Below, in pieces: positions 1 to 9,919 of a stretch of 42,894 nucleotides of DNA. Positions within the stretch are counted from its first letter, which is position 1, and each line of letters begins with the position of its first letter. The notes below the pieces were generated by a model. The model worked only from the letters and a program-made list of their open reading frames with translations, searched no databases and had not been told where the DNA came from. Source of the DNA: an uncultured Flavobacteriales bacterium (GTDB lineage: Bacteria; Bacteroidota; Bacteroidia; Flavobacteriales_D; Sanyastnellaceae); assembly GCA_905479115.1 (NCBI GenBank), contig CAJQLF010000028.1, positions 1-42,894 of the forward strand, written 5' to 3'. A program made the position numbers and the translations under genes.

Positions 1-60
1 AAATCACTTCGAAAATGTGGTGGGACGTCAATTGATAAGGACTGAACAATCAAACAAGGA

Positions 61-88
61 AAAGCCCCGCTCATGCGGGGCTTTTTTG
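61..88. terminator. Bidirectional intrinsic terminator
   Basis: A perfect 7-bp GC stem (GCCCCGC at 65-71, GCGGGGC at 76-82) closes a 4-base loop. It is followed on the plus strand by six T residues (83-88) and preceded by AAAA (61-64), so it can work on both strands. On the minus strand it would end transcription coming from the DoxX-like pair and the gene remnant. On the plus strand it would end a gene lying to the left of the window, whose tail, if any, I cannot identify in bases 1-60. Confidence 0.85.
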
Positions 89-139
89 TTTTTAGTTGAT
101 TCCGCTACCAGGCGTATCCCAAGTTCAGTTCGCTTGAAA

Positions 140-270
140 TCAATCCCACGAGTACACCCGCACGTGACCGGAGTTAATGCCGTTGCCGGCGTTATAAATC
201 GCCCCAATGGCAACCGTCGTGCCGTCGGAGGAAAGGGAAACGCTCCAGCCGCTCCAATCATCCGTCCGAC
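140..270 (-). pseudogene. Remnant: C-terminal fragment of an FG-GAP-like repeat surface protein
   Basis: Read on the minus strand, the bases just past the stop of the DoxX-like gene encode an open stretch with the pieces SGWSVSLSSDGTTVAIGA and NSGHVRVYSWD, ending at a TGA at 140-142. This resembles one unit of the beta-propeller-like repeats (SLSSDGTTVAIGA...SGHVRVY) found in many copies in large secreted Bacteroidota proteins. Only one unit is left, with no start codon or signal peptide of its own, and its frame runs upstream into the DoxX-like gene in a different register. I read it as the 3' stub of a deleted or rearranged gene. The family match is from memory of the repeat pattern. Confidence 0.6.
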
Positions 271-276
271 TTGAAC

Positions 277-615
277 TCAAGAAATTGAATTGTAAAAGAG
301 GATGCTATTTAGAATAACATACAGAAGTGCGGGCAACATTTTCACAGCACGTTCTTTTATTCTCATTCTAATGACAACCGCTGCCAGCATCATGCATGTC
401 AGCAGAAAAGAAGCGACTGATAGCATCAAGGGCTGGGCTAAACCTATAAGCAAACCCAGGCCGCCCAATAGTTGACAACAACTAAGAATGATGCGTTGGT
501 TCTTGAAACCCCAGCGCTCGTATTCTGAGATCATCCGCTTAGAAAAGATGGAGTTGATTCCGTACCCAATAAAAGAAATTGCAGAAAACAGAAGGATAAT
601 CCGGTAGATATCCAT
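277..615 (-). CDS. DoxX-like small integral membrane protein (second of tandem pair)
   Basis: A 112-residue, strongly hydrophobic protein with about four predicted membrane segments. The segment YERWGFKNQRIILSCCQLLG followed by GLGLLIGL matches the DoxX-like pattern, in which a short amphipathic 'wGf/lGy' motif precedes a Gly/Leu-rich helix. The biochemical role of this family is poorly defined; some members are linked to thiosulfate:quinone oxidoreductase or to redox-stress membrane complexes. It starts only 3 nt after the stop of the related gene at 619-963, so the two are very probably co-transcribed and perhaps arose by duplication. A gene remnant and a strong terminator lie downstream. 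The family call is moderately firm; the function is unknown. Confidence 0.7.
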   Translation of the reverse strand: MDIYRIILLFSAISFIGYGINSIFSKRMISEYERWGFKNQRIILSCCQLLGGLGLLIGLAQPLMLSVASFLLTCMMLAAVVIRMRIKERAVKMLPALLYVILNSILFYNSIS

Positions 616-618
616 TGG

Positions 619-963
619 CTAGATCAGACCGTATTCGAAGGCTGCGATGAACAAAGACAGCAGCAGCAACAAAGCCGAAGGAACGTACTTTTTGAGGGGA
701 TTTTTCACTTTCACATGAAAGGCTTGTGCGCAGACCATTAAGAACGCCATGGACAATGCGGCGGCGGCCACCGGTACGTCATACCACACCCCGATAGCCA
801 AAATGGTAGCGAGCGATATCTTGGAGGCACCAACCATGTTTCTGACCAGGTCCGAAAGGCCGTACTGCTTGAACTCCAACACAATGTTGTCGTATCGAAA
901 TACCCAAACCAGGATGATGGATGCGGCAATTACAAGCTGCGCTAAGAGAGAAATATTTTCCAT
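619..963 (-). CDS. DoxX-like small integral membrane protein (first of tandem pair)
   Basis: A 114-residue protein with about four hydrophobic segments. It has the same architecture as its downstream neighbour: an N-terminal helix, then FKQYGLSDLVRNMVGASKIS in the position where DoxX-like proteins carry their 'lGy/lGl' motif, then two Leu/Ala-rich helices. The pair probably forms a two-gene operon with a promoter in the 222-nt divergent region shared with alkB (964-1185). A TTAGTTTG on the minus strand in that region is one base off the Bacteroidota -7 consensus, but no -33 box is clear. The substrate or partner cannot be inferred. Confidence 0.68.
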   Translation of the reverse strand: MENISLLAQLVIAASIILVWVFRYDNIVLEFKQYGLSDLVRNMVGASKISLATILAIGVWYDVPVAAAALSMAFLMVCAQAFHVKVKNPLKKYVPSALLLLLSLFIAAFEYGLI

Positions 964-1152
964 GGACTTGGGGGTTAAGCGAGGTGTTTGAGGTAAAACG
1001 GGGGATTAAAAATGACCCAACGGGTGCTCCACGTGCAAACTAAGGTAAATATCCGAGTATCCGGCGGTTCATTCAGGGTCTAAATAATCCAAGCCTCATC
1101 CATCTTAGATGCTGTATTTGGGTGTTTACCCAAAAAACGGTACCTTGGACAG

Positions 1153-1166
1153 GGTGAGAGCTCACC
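1153..1166. promoter_or_regulatory. Palindrome upstream of alkB, candidate TetR operator
   Basis: GGTGAG-AG-CTCACC is a perfect 6-bp inverted repeat with a 2-bp centre. It ends 19 nt before the alkB start codon. TetR-family regulators bind short palindromes like this, and the gene overlapping the end of alkB encodes one, so this is the natural candidate operator for local control. Seen: the palindrome and its position. Inferred: that the TetR protein binds it. Confidence 0.4.
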
Positions 1167-1185
1167 GGACTCCACAACGCGCGCT

Positions 1186-2241
1186 ATGAAAGACATAAAA
1201 TACCTCTTCGCATACACTGTGCCGCTCGCCGCTTACATGTCCTTCATGGGCACGGGTATTTGGACCTACGCCCTTGTGATTTATGCCTTCATTTTTATTC
1301 CCTTTCTGGATGTCGTCACTGGAGAGGGCGACCGCAACTTATCCGATGATGACGCGCAATACAAGAAGACCAAATGGATCTTTGATTGGATGCTTTATGT
1401 GAATTTGCCTTTGGTTTTTGGGTTGTTATTCCTGCTGCTATCCAACATACACGGAGGGGAATATGCGCCCTATGAATTGGTCGGTCTCGCTTTGTCAGGT
1501 GGAATCCTGCTTGCCACTAACGGGATCAATGTTGCGCATGAACTTGGACACCGAGCGCCGTATTTTGAACGATTTATCAGCAAAGCCTTGTATGTGCCTT
1601 GCCTGTACATGCACTTTTACATTGAGCATAATTTTGGACACCACATCCACGTCGCGACACCGGAGGATGGGGCCACAGCCAAATACAACCAGAACCTCTA
1701 TTCCTTCTGGGTAAGCTCTGTTTTTAAACAGTACGTCCATGCTTGGAAGCTGCAGTTTCAACTGCTCGAGCGACAGAAACTTCCTTTTGTTTCTGTCAAA
1801 AATGACATGCTCTGGTATCATGTGATTCAACCCCTGTACTTGGTGGCGGTTGGGGTGGTTTTCTCTACAGAAACGGCACTCTTTGCTGCGGGAGTAGGTG
1901 TGATCTCTTTTTTGTTCTTAGAAAGCATCAATTACATCGAGCACTATGGATTGCGGCGAATGAAAACAGCGTCGGGCAGGTATGAACGCGTCCAACCTCA
2001 TCACTCCTGGAATTCTGACTTCAATGTTGGGCGCATCGCCTTGTATGAATTGACCCGTCACAGCGATCACCATTTCAAGTCTTCCAAAAAGTACCAGACG
2101 CTTAATAGCCACCAGGAGAGCCCGCAGCTTCCGTTGGGGTACCCTGCCTCTATTTTGCTCAGTTTCTTCCCGCCGCTGTGGTTCTATGTCATGAATCCAC
2201 GGGTTCCCGCCGCCATGAAGCCCGACTATGCATCTCATTGA
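1186..2241 (+). CDS. alkB: AlkB-type membrane alkane 1-monooxygenase
   Basis: A 351-residue non-haem di-iron hydroxylase of the membrane desaturase/hydroxylase superfamily. It converts medium or long n-alkanes to 1-alkanols, taking electrons from rubredoxin. All histidine boxes are visible: HELGH (118-122), EHNFGHH (147-153) and RHSDHH (291-296), plus the AlkB signature NYIEHYGL (249-256) that separates AlkB from fatty-acid desaturases. Hydrophobic stretches near residues 10-45, 68-88, 95-112 and 215-245 fit the usual six-helix fold. Length is slightly short of the usual ~400, with no rubredoxin fused and no rubredoxin gene in the window. It overlaps the TetR gene by 14 nt, implying coupled expression. 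Related xylene monooxygenases share the boxes, but the NYIEHYGL motif favours AlkB. Confidence 0.9.
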   Translation: MKDIKYLFAYTVPLAAYMSFMGTGIWTYALVIYAFIFIPFLDVVTGEGDRNLSDDDAQYKKTKWIFDWMLYVNLPLVFGLLFLLLSNIHGGEYAPYELVGLALSGGILLATNGINVAHELGHRAPYFERFISKALYVPCLYMHFYIEHNFGHHIHVATPEDGATAKYNQNLYSFWVSSVFKQYVHAWKLQFQLLERQKLPFVSVKNDMLWYHVIQPLYLVAVGVVFSTETALFAAGVGVISFLFLESINYIEHYGLRRMKTASGRYERVQPHHSWNSDFNVGRIALYELTRHSDHHFKSSKKYQTLNSHQESPQLPLGYPASILLSFFPPLWFYVMNPRVPAAMKPDYASH

Positions 2242-2902
2242 CTCAACCTCAGAGCCGCTCACACAGGCCACACAAGCGTTGTTTTCCTCCAAAACGAGGG
2301 GGCGCATTTTAGAGCAAAGCCTGCTTCTCTTCAATCAATCTGGTTTCGGATCGGTCACCACGGCCTCCATTGCCAAAGAAGCTGAGGTGCTGGAGGGTTC
2401 GCTTTGGTATCACTTTCATTCCAAAAAGGACATCCTCACTGCGCACCTTGCCCTTGTGCAAGCTGCCTTTGAAGAGCAAAACACGCTGGCCAATTCGTCT
2501 GACCCGCAAACAATCATTGAAGGGGTTTTTCAATCGTATGATGTAATCTGGGACTTTCGGTACATCCTGCGCGATGATTTCCGCAGCCTTTTGAAAGACG
2601 ATCCAGCCATGTTGGCTGTAACCGAAAAAATCAACCTTTATTTCGACCAGTGGGCAGAAGAGAGAATCCGCCATTCACATGTACATGGTGTTTTGGAAAT
2701 CCCCCAAAACGACATGGAGGGCATTTCTGAAATCATTCTTGTCATCGGCCGCTATTGGTTGGATTTTTCATCGAAGAAATACCCTGAGACTCCGCATCAA
2801 ACACTCCGAAAAAAAGGGTTGGCCCACATTTTTACGGTACTCCAACCCTACCTCAATTCAGAATCCCGTTCTCTTGTTGAGCGGGGCTTGAGAAATCGGT
2901 AA
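2228..2902 (+). CDS. TetR/AcrR family transcriptional regulator
   Basis: A 224-residue protein with an N-terminal TetR helix-turn-helix at about residues 25-70 (TRGRILEQSLLLFNQSGFGS, then the recognition-helix signature GSLWYHFHSKKDIL) and a longer helical C-terminal ligand and dimer domain without recognisable homology. The ATG at 2228 lies inside alkB, giving a 14-nt overlap in another frame. No better downstream ATG precedes the HTH, so this start is kept. The arrangement suggests a local repressor of alkane hydroxylation that senses an alkane, alkanol or acyl-type molecule, possibly acting at the palindrome at 1153-1166. The ligand is inference only. Confidence 0.85.
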   Translation: MHLIDSTSEPLTQATQALFSSKTRGRILEQSLLLFNQSGFGSVTTASIAKEAEVLEGSLWYHFHSKKDILTAHLALVQAAFEEQNTLANSSDPQTIIEGVFQSYDVIWDFRYILRDDFRSLLKDDPAMLAVTEKINLYFDQWAEERIRHSHVHGVLEIPQNDMEGISEIILVIGRYWLDFSSKKYPETPHQTLRKKGLAHIFTVLQPYLNSESRSLVERGLRNR

Positions 2903-2923
2903 AAAACCGTTCGTGTCAGATGA

Positions 2924-4051
2924 TCAGAGAATGATCCAGGTCGCCGCTTCAACTTCAGCGCCTATCCGCAACTTTGCAATGTGCATGCCGGGAGACAAAC
3001 GAAGCTCAACCCTTTGTCCGGGGGCCAGCTCCAATCCAGCCACCACCCTCTGACCTCTCGCGTTGTAGACCTCAAGGTTGGCCTGCTGCATTGAGGCGTT
3101 TCGGATGTATCCCCCTCCCTGACCTGGGTTTGGATGCACATCCAGCTTATCGGAAACCACTTCCTCTACTTGCAAGGCACACGCCAGCTCCAGGTTGACA
3201 TTCACCTCAGCAGCAAAAGCATCGAGCGCATCCAATCCATTGAGATCGTCTTTCAAAAAAGCATCCAACCATGGAATCGTCACGCCCAATGTCATCTCCA
3301 ACTGTTCTGCGTGAGGAAGCCCATTGAAGCCTAATTCACCAAAGTCACATAATGTTCCAGGATCGGCAAATCCACAATGGCCTCCATCTGCAATCGAAAC
3401 AAACGCGCGGCAAGGTGAATTTACAGCGCTCTCGTACAGTGGGGTATGTTGGGTGCTCGGGGGGGTAACTGCATCGCCTGATCCAGAAATCACCAGCAAA
3501 GGCACGCTCATTTCCGATCCCACAGCAAGAGCCGAAGGACTTGTTTCTGCTGGGGCCAGAGCCACAACGGCATCAATCACGGGTTGCTCCGCAGCCGCCA
3601 ACCAGGCTGCTCCACCCCCCATGCTATGACCTGCAATGGCCACGCGACCGTTCAAAACATTTTCCAATAAACCACTTACATCTCCATCCGCGACGGCGTT
3701 GGACACAAAAGCCAGGTCCAATCCATACATCGCATGATTCGCAGCAAAGCCGAGTTCTGTTCCGAGAGAAACGAACACATACCCCTCCTCCACCAGTCCT
3801 TCCGCAAGCCCCTCATAATCTGCTGGGCCCATTGCAAAACCGTGAGCCAACACCACGGTGGGAAAAGGCCCTGACAAAGGCGGTGTCTCGGAGCCGTCCT
3901 GCATTGCGGGGTACCAGACCATGCAAGGGATTTCTCGGTCCTCCCGATCCTCATCGATGAGCAGCCAATCAATTTGGCCTATGGCACCCTGAGCATTGAG
4001 TGTGCAGCAGAATAAACCAACCAAGAACGCTGTAAACATGAAACGTATCAT
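2924..4051 (-). CDS. Secreted alpha/beta hydrolase with T9SS type A sorting domain
   Basis: A 375-residue exported protein. A signal peptide (residues 1-20, cleavage near LNA-Q) is followed by an alpha/beta hydrolase of the dienelactone hydrolase/chlorophyllase/PAF-acetylhydrolase type. The catalytic triad can be assigned: Ser143 in GHSMGGG, Asp193 in GSGDAVTPP and His225 in DGGHCGF. An oxyanion-loop HG motif sits at 70-71 (LAHGF). The last ~70 residues (from HPNPGQGG) form a type A sorting domain, so the enzyme should cross the outer membrane through the T9SS and end up secreted or surface-attached. It probably cleaves an ester or lipid. The gene is monocistronic, tail-to-tail with the TetR gene (21-nt gap) and divergent from the next secreted protein. 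Confidence 0.85.
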   Translation of the reverse strand: MIRFMFTAFLVGLFCCTLNAQGAIGQIDWLLIDEDREDREIPCMVWYPAMQDGSETPPLSGPFPTVVLAHGFAMGPADYEGLAEGLVEEGYVFVSLGTELGFAANHAMYGLDLAFVSNAVADGDVSGLLENVLNGRVAIAGHSMGGGAAWLAAAEQPVIDAVVALAPAETSPSALAVGSEMSVPLLVISGSGDAVTPPSTQHTPLYESAVNSPCRAFVSIADGGHCGFADPGTLCDFGELGFNGLPHAEQLEMTLGVTIPWLDAFLKDDLNGLDALDAFAAEVNVNLELACALQVEEVVSDKLDVHPNPGQGGGYIRNASMQQANLEVYNARGQRVVAGLELAPGQRVELRLSPGMHIAKLRIGAEVEAATWIIL

Positions 4052-4193
4052 CCGCGCAAGATAATTCCTTGGGCTTGGACGAAGCCAAAGAATCCAATCG
4101 GTTAATTCTAATAATTAAAACAAACGGGGTTAAATTCGTCGTTAGAGCCACAATTACACCTGAAATGCCTGGTGGGTTCATCCAAAAATTCCC

Positions 4194-5492
4194 ATGCGTT
4201 TATCACTCCTCTCCCTTTGTGCATTCTTCGTTGTCACCGCTCATGCACAAATCAACTTCCCTTTCGACTTCGAAACAGCCGAAACTACCCCTGTACTTGT
4301 TGATTTCGAACAGGCCGTTTCCTCGGTAGTCCCGAACCCGAATCCCAACGACAACAACCCCAGCGCTACCGTCGCAAAAATGGTGCGCCAACCCGGTGGT
4401 GAAATGTGGGCTGGATCCATTGTCACCCTTCCTGCATACCTCGATTTGTCGGAAATCGGCGCCATTCGTATGAAAGTCCATGCGCCTCTCACGGGATCGG
4501 TTATGAAGATGAAACTGGAAGGATTGGCTGTGTCTGAATTGGATGCCATCACGACGGTCTCCAATGATTGGCAAGAACTGGAGTGGGACTTCACTGGGCT
4601 TCCGTCCGGCGTATTCAATCAATTGGCCTTCATGCTCGACTTCGGGTTGTACGGAGACGGAACTGATCTCTCCACATTTTATTTCGACGATGTAGAGTTA
4701 TTCGATGGCGCGGGAGAGCTCATTCAAGTCGACCTGCCCATCACCCACGAAGACGAAAACGTGCATTACCAAACCACTTCCTTTGCAGGAAACTTTTCCG
4801 GTCTCAGCGTGGATCCGACAGATGAAACCAACAAGGTGACGAAGGTGACCAAGCATTATTTGGCGCTCGACTATGCAGGAACCACCGTCAGCACGCCTCT
4901 TGGATTGTCTTCTCCTATCCCCCTTGAGTCCGGATACACCACAATCAGTGTCGATGTTTACTCGCCAACCGCTGGACTCCCTGTGCGTCTGAAGGCAGAG
5001 GAGTACATGGACATGAGCCACAGTGTTGAAACGCAGGTTAACACAACAACGAGCTACGAGTGGGAAACTTTGACCTTTGATTTATCCCAACCTGTGCCTG
5101 GGACGCAGGCATTGAACCTCAATTTTGATTATCGAATCTTGTCCATCTTTTTTGACTTTGGCAATCCCGGTTTCATGAGTGGCAGCGTTGATTATTACTA
5201 TGATAATGTGGTACATAATGGCAATCCTTCTTCCATCACAGAGACTGGGGGGTCGACCAACTGGTTGTACCCCAGCGCCATCATTTCAGGTGGGTTTGTG
5301 AATGTCGCAGCCGAGGCGGGAAACTTCGAGCGATTCCGAATTTACACTGCGCTCGGGCAGGTAGTCTACGATGGTTGGATCAACGGAACGACCCGAATTG
5401 CCTTGGCTGACATGGCGCCCGGCGTCTACGTTTGTAAGCTCGGAGAAGAGCAGCCTTTGACTCAAAAAATTACCGTCGTTTCCCAGCGCTGA
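4194..5492 (+). CDS. Secreted tandem carbohydrate-binding-like protein, T9SS type A
   Basis: A 432-residue protein with a clear signal peptide (MRLSLLSLCAFFVVTAHAQ). Two related beta-sandwich-like modules follow, at about residues 20-175 and 180-340. They share the pattern 'LDLSEIGAIRMKVHAPLTGS...MKLEG' and 'GYTTISVDVYSPTAGLPVRL', with a terminal 'FYFDDVELF' / 'YYYDNVVHNG' strand. These modules resemble the CBM-like domains attached to secreted laminarinases and other GH16 enzymes of marine Bacteroidota, but no catalytic domain is present. The C-terminal ~70 residues (from TNWLYPSAI) are a T9SS type A sorting domain. The likely role is glycan binding outside the cell. The stop codon directly abuts the stop of the convergent aldo/keto reductase, with no gap. 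Confidence 0.75.
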   Translation: MRLSLLSLCAFFVVTAHAQINFPFDFETAETTPVLVDFEQAVSSVVPNPNPNDNNPSATVAKMVRQPGGEMWAGSIVTLPAYLDLSEIGAIRMKVHAPLTGSVMKMKLEGLAVSELDAITTVSNDWQELEWDFTGLPSGVFNQLAFMLDFGLYGDGTDLSTFYFDDVELFDGAGELIQVDLPITHEDENVHYQTTSFAGNFSGLSVDPTDETNKVTKVTKHYLALDYAGTTVSTPLGLSSPIPLESGYTTISVDVYSPTAGLPVRLKAEEYMDMSHSVETQVNTTTSYEWETLTFDLSQPVPGTQALNLNFDYRILSIFFDFGNPGFMSGSVDYYYDNVVHNGNPSSITETGGSTNWLYPSAIISGGFVNVAAEAGNFERFRIYTALGQVVYDGWINGTTRIALADMAPGVYVCKLGEEQPLTQKITVVSQR

Positions 5493-6356
5493 TTACGGCA
5501 CTTTGTGTCCCCAACTTGCTTCTGTCAGCGCAAACCAGTCTTCCTGTTCCAAAGGAATTTCATGGGCTGATGCCATGGATTGAAGGCGGTCTCCTCGAGT
5601 CGTTCCTACAACCGGTATGATGCGCGCTGGATGGCGGTGCAACCAGGCAAGTAGCAGGCATTCTGTTGTGCAATCGTACTTCTTGAGCAAGCGCTGAATC
5701 ACCGGTTCCAATCGACCGCGCACCTCGTCTTGGGATTTAAAATAACTCCCTAAGGGGGACCAAGCCATGGTGCCTATGCCGTGGGTTTGATGGTGGTCGA
5801 GGGTGCCGTCTAGCAGCGGAGCTGTATGCGTGATAGAGCAAGCTATTTGGTTCCACTCCGGTGTGATTTCTTGACCAATCAGGTGAAGTTGCGAAACAGT
5901 AAAATTGGACACGCCCCAGTGCCTAATTTTTCCCTGCGCCTTGAGCTTTTCGAGGGTTTCGACCGCTTCTTTTGGGTCCAACAAAGGACTCGGTCGGTGC
6001 AGTAAAAACACATCGATGTAGTCCGTCTTCAGATGCCGCAAGCTGTTTTCCAAAGAACGACGGATGTGCTCTTTCGAGTAGTCATAGTGCTTTACAGCGT
6101 GCGGGGATTCTGGTGAGGGATATCGGATTCCGCATTTTGTTATGAAGATTGCCTCCTCCCGCTCAACCTGCGATGCGGCGAAGGCTGTTCCAAAATCCTG
6201 TTCTGTTGTATAACCACCGTAAATATCCGCGTGATCAAACGTGTGCACTCCCGCTTCTACTGCTGATTCAATCAAATCAGCTATTTGGCGAGCAGATAAT
6301 TTGGCGCCCCACGCGCCCCAATTCATGGTTCCTGCAATGATGGGAGATAGCTTCAT
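5493..6356 (-). CDS. Aldo/keto reductase (YdhF-like)
   Basis: A 287-residue NADP-dependent TIM-barrel oxidoreductase. The AKR catalytic tetrad is visible: Asp and Tyr in FDHADIYGG, Lys in FITKCGI and His in VFLLHRPS. The NADP-binding end (IIPVVGTTRGDRLQS) is the usual GTTR/GS-type motif. Closest in style to E. coli YdhF and related cytosolic reductases acting on sugar or keto aldehydes; the physiological substrate is unknown. Length is normal. It is transcribed alone, lies downstream of the katG terminator, and has a candidate promoter at 6390-6420. Confidence 0.88.
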   Translation of the reverse strand: MKLSPIIAGTMNWGAWGAKLSARQIADLIESAVEAGVHTFDHADIYGGYTTEQDFGTAFAASQVEREEAIFITKCGIRYPSPESPHAVKHYDYSKEHIRRSLENSLRHLKTDYIDVFLLHRPSPLLDPKEAVETLEKLKAQGKIRHWGVSNFTVSQLHLIGQEITPEWNQIACSITHTAPLLDGTLDHHQTHGIGTMAWSPLGSYFKSQDEVRGRLEPVIQRLLKKYDCTTECLLLAWLHRHPARIIPVVGTTRGDRLQSMASAHEIPLEQEDWFALTEASWGHKVP

Positions 6357-6389
6357 TAGATTTTCGATAACAGTGTTTCAGGCCCACCT

Positions 6390-6420
6390 CAAATTTGCAA
6401 CCATCAGCGCACATGGACAA
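6390..6420 (-). promoter_or_regulatory. Candidate promoter of the aldo/keto reductase
   Basis: On the minus strand TTG (6418-6420) is followed after 20 nt by CAAATTTG (6390-6397). This differs by one base from the Bacteroidota -7 element TAnnTTTG and has acceptable spacing to the TTG-type -33 box. The predicted leader would be roughly 30 nt. It lies between the katG terminator and the gene start, where a promoter is required. Confidence 0.35.
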
Positions 6421-6446
6421 GCAGCATCCGACATCATAGCGGGAAC

Positions 6447-6470
6447 AAAAAAGGAGCCCTTCTGAGCCCC
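6447..6470 (-). terminator. Intrinsic terminator of katG
   Basis: Read on the minus strand: GGGGCTC, loop AGAA, GGGCTCC, then six T. The 7-bp stem includes two G-T wobble pairs. It sits 27 nt past the katG stop codon, so it is well placed to isolate katG from the aldo/keto reductase gene. Confidence 0.65.
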
Positions 6471-6497
6471 TCTTTCTGTACGTTTTGTTGTGACGGA

Positions 6498-8811
<2,314 letters not shown>

Positions 8812-8871
8812 GGGTTTTATCCCCTCCAAATGAACCGAGGTTCCACTCGCAGTGGTGTAAGACTTTTTCGG

Positions 8872-9891
8872 TCAGTGGATCATCATTTTTCGTGTCCCAA
8901 GGAGCTTGCCCGACTTGGAAACAAGCCGAACAATGTAGGTGCCAGGTGAAAAGCCCCGAATGTCTACCCATCCAGACAACCCCGCTTGATCGACCCAAAA
9001 CCGCGAAACGTTGTACGCCCCTTCTTGGCCCAGCATGGAGGTCAATAGAAGCTGTTCGGGAACTCCAGACTCCACACCTGAGTACGAAAACGCCAACCGC
9101 CCCGCCGAGTCAAGGTACACCTGGAGCTCGTTTGATTTACCCACCTCGCTTGTTTCAGTAGCCTGATTCCACGCGTCAAAAACTCCTTGCAGCTCCGTAA
9201 TCGGCTCAACACCTTCAGGGGTAATAGACACGTTCAAATCAAGTGTAAGGTTGTTGGGGTCATCTCCTGGAAAAGCAACCCGAATGAAGGCACTTCGTGA
9301 ACTAACCCCTTCCTCCAAGCACCGTGAATCAGCTCCTGGCACATTTGCCCCCTGCAACGCCGCCATCAACCGCTCAGCCAATGTGCCCGACGTTTCTGTG
9401 AACCCTTGCTCCATCGCCTCGAGTATTGATGCGTCCAAGAGGATGTTTCCTTGTATCGCATAATCTTCTCCCACAAGGTGACCGTGGTAGTCCATACAAG
9501 CCTCTCCTGTGAAAGCGTCAGCGCGTGCTGAACCTGTTACCAGATCGACCGCACCATATTGCCGTATACCGGGTGAATCTTGAACGTCGTTGGATTCCAA
9601 CCAATCCATAAGTTGCGTCGGGCTGGCACCCTCTATAAACTGTTCGTGGGCATTCGATTGATTTGCGGGATGCCAATAGCTTTGCGTATGAATCGCCCCG
9701 TGGTCGGGAACAACGTCCGAAATAATGATGGCGCCACCCGCGATATCATCATCGTCCAAACACGTCGCACCCGCTGAGCCGACTTGCCCTGTGGTGATGT
9801 CCACCGCTACAATGCTAAAGGTGTCCTGAGCCGAGGTGCTCGCAACGCTTATCGTAAAAAACAAAAGCGCCGTAAAAACAGCGCTTTTCAT
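8872..9891 (-). CDS. Secreted DUF1028 protein with C-terminal sorting domain
   Basis: Starting at the ATG at 9891 gives 339 residues beginning MKSAVFTALLFFTISVASTS, a clean signal peptide; an ATG six codons upstream is the alternative. The mature N-terminus (DTFSIVAVDITTGQVGSAGA) starts the DUF1028 domain, which has an Ntn-hydrolase-like fold and no established reaction, and runs to about residue 235. The C-terminal ~85 residues, with SPGTYIVRLVSKSGKLLGTR near the end, look like a T9SS type A sorting domain. The gene follows the LytTR regulator closely and is the last gene of the MORN-kinase-regulator operon, so the secreted protein may be an output or partner of that system. The domain call is good; the function is unknown. 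Confidence 0.8.
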   Translation of the reverse strand: MKSAVFTALLFFTISVASTSAQDTFSIVAVDITTGQVGSAGATCLDDDDIAGGAIIISDVVPDHGAIHTQSYWHPANQSNAHEQFIEGASPTQLMDWLESNDVQDSPGIRQYGAVDLVTGSARADAFTGEACMDYHGHLVGEDYAIQGNILLDASILEAMEQGFTETSGTLAERLMAALQGANVPGADSRCLEEGVSSRSAFIRVAFPGDDPNNLTLDLNVSITPEGVEPITELQGVFDAWNQATETSEVGKSNELQVYLDSAGRLAFSYSGVESGVPEQLLLTSMLGQEGAYNVSRFWVDQAGLSGWVDIRGFSPGTYIVRLVSKSGKLLGTRKMMIH

Positions 9892-9919
9892 TCGTTCTAT
9901 TTGTTCCATCAAAACCGCT

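Noticed and set aside
17-274. Plus-strand open frame at the left edge
   Set aside because: It runs through the terminator hairpin and antisense to the repeat-protein remnant, so it is unlikely to be a gene.
1028-1043. CACGTG core upstream of alkB (TGCTCCACGTGCAAAC)
   Set aside because: Only the core and a few flanking bases agree with parS and the arms are not symmetric, so it is not called a third site.
3541-3960. Open frame opposite the secreted hydrolase
   Set aside because: Antisense to the active-site region of a clear hydrolase; the Pro/His/Arg-rich product is typical of a shadow frame.
8835-8847. Hairpin CCACT-CGC-AGTGG downstream of the DUF1028 gene
   Set aside because: The stem has only 5 bp and no T tract follows on either strand, so it is not called a terminator.
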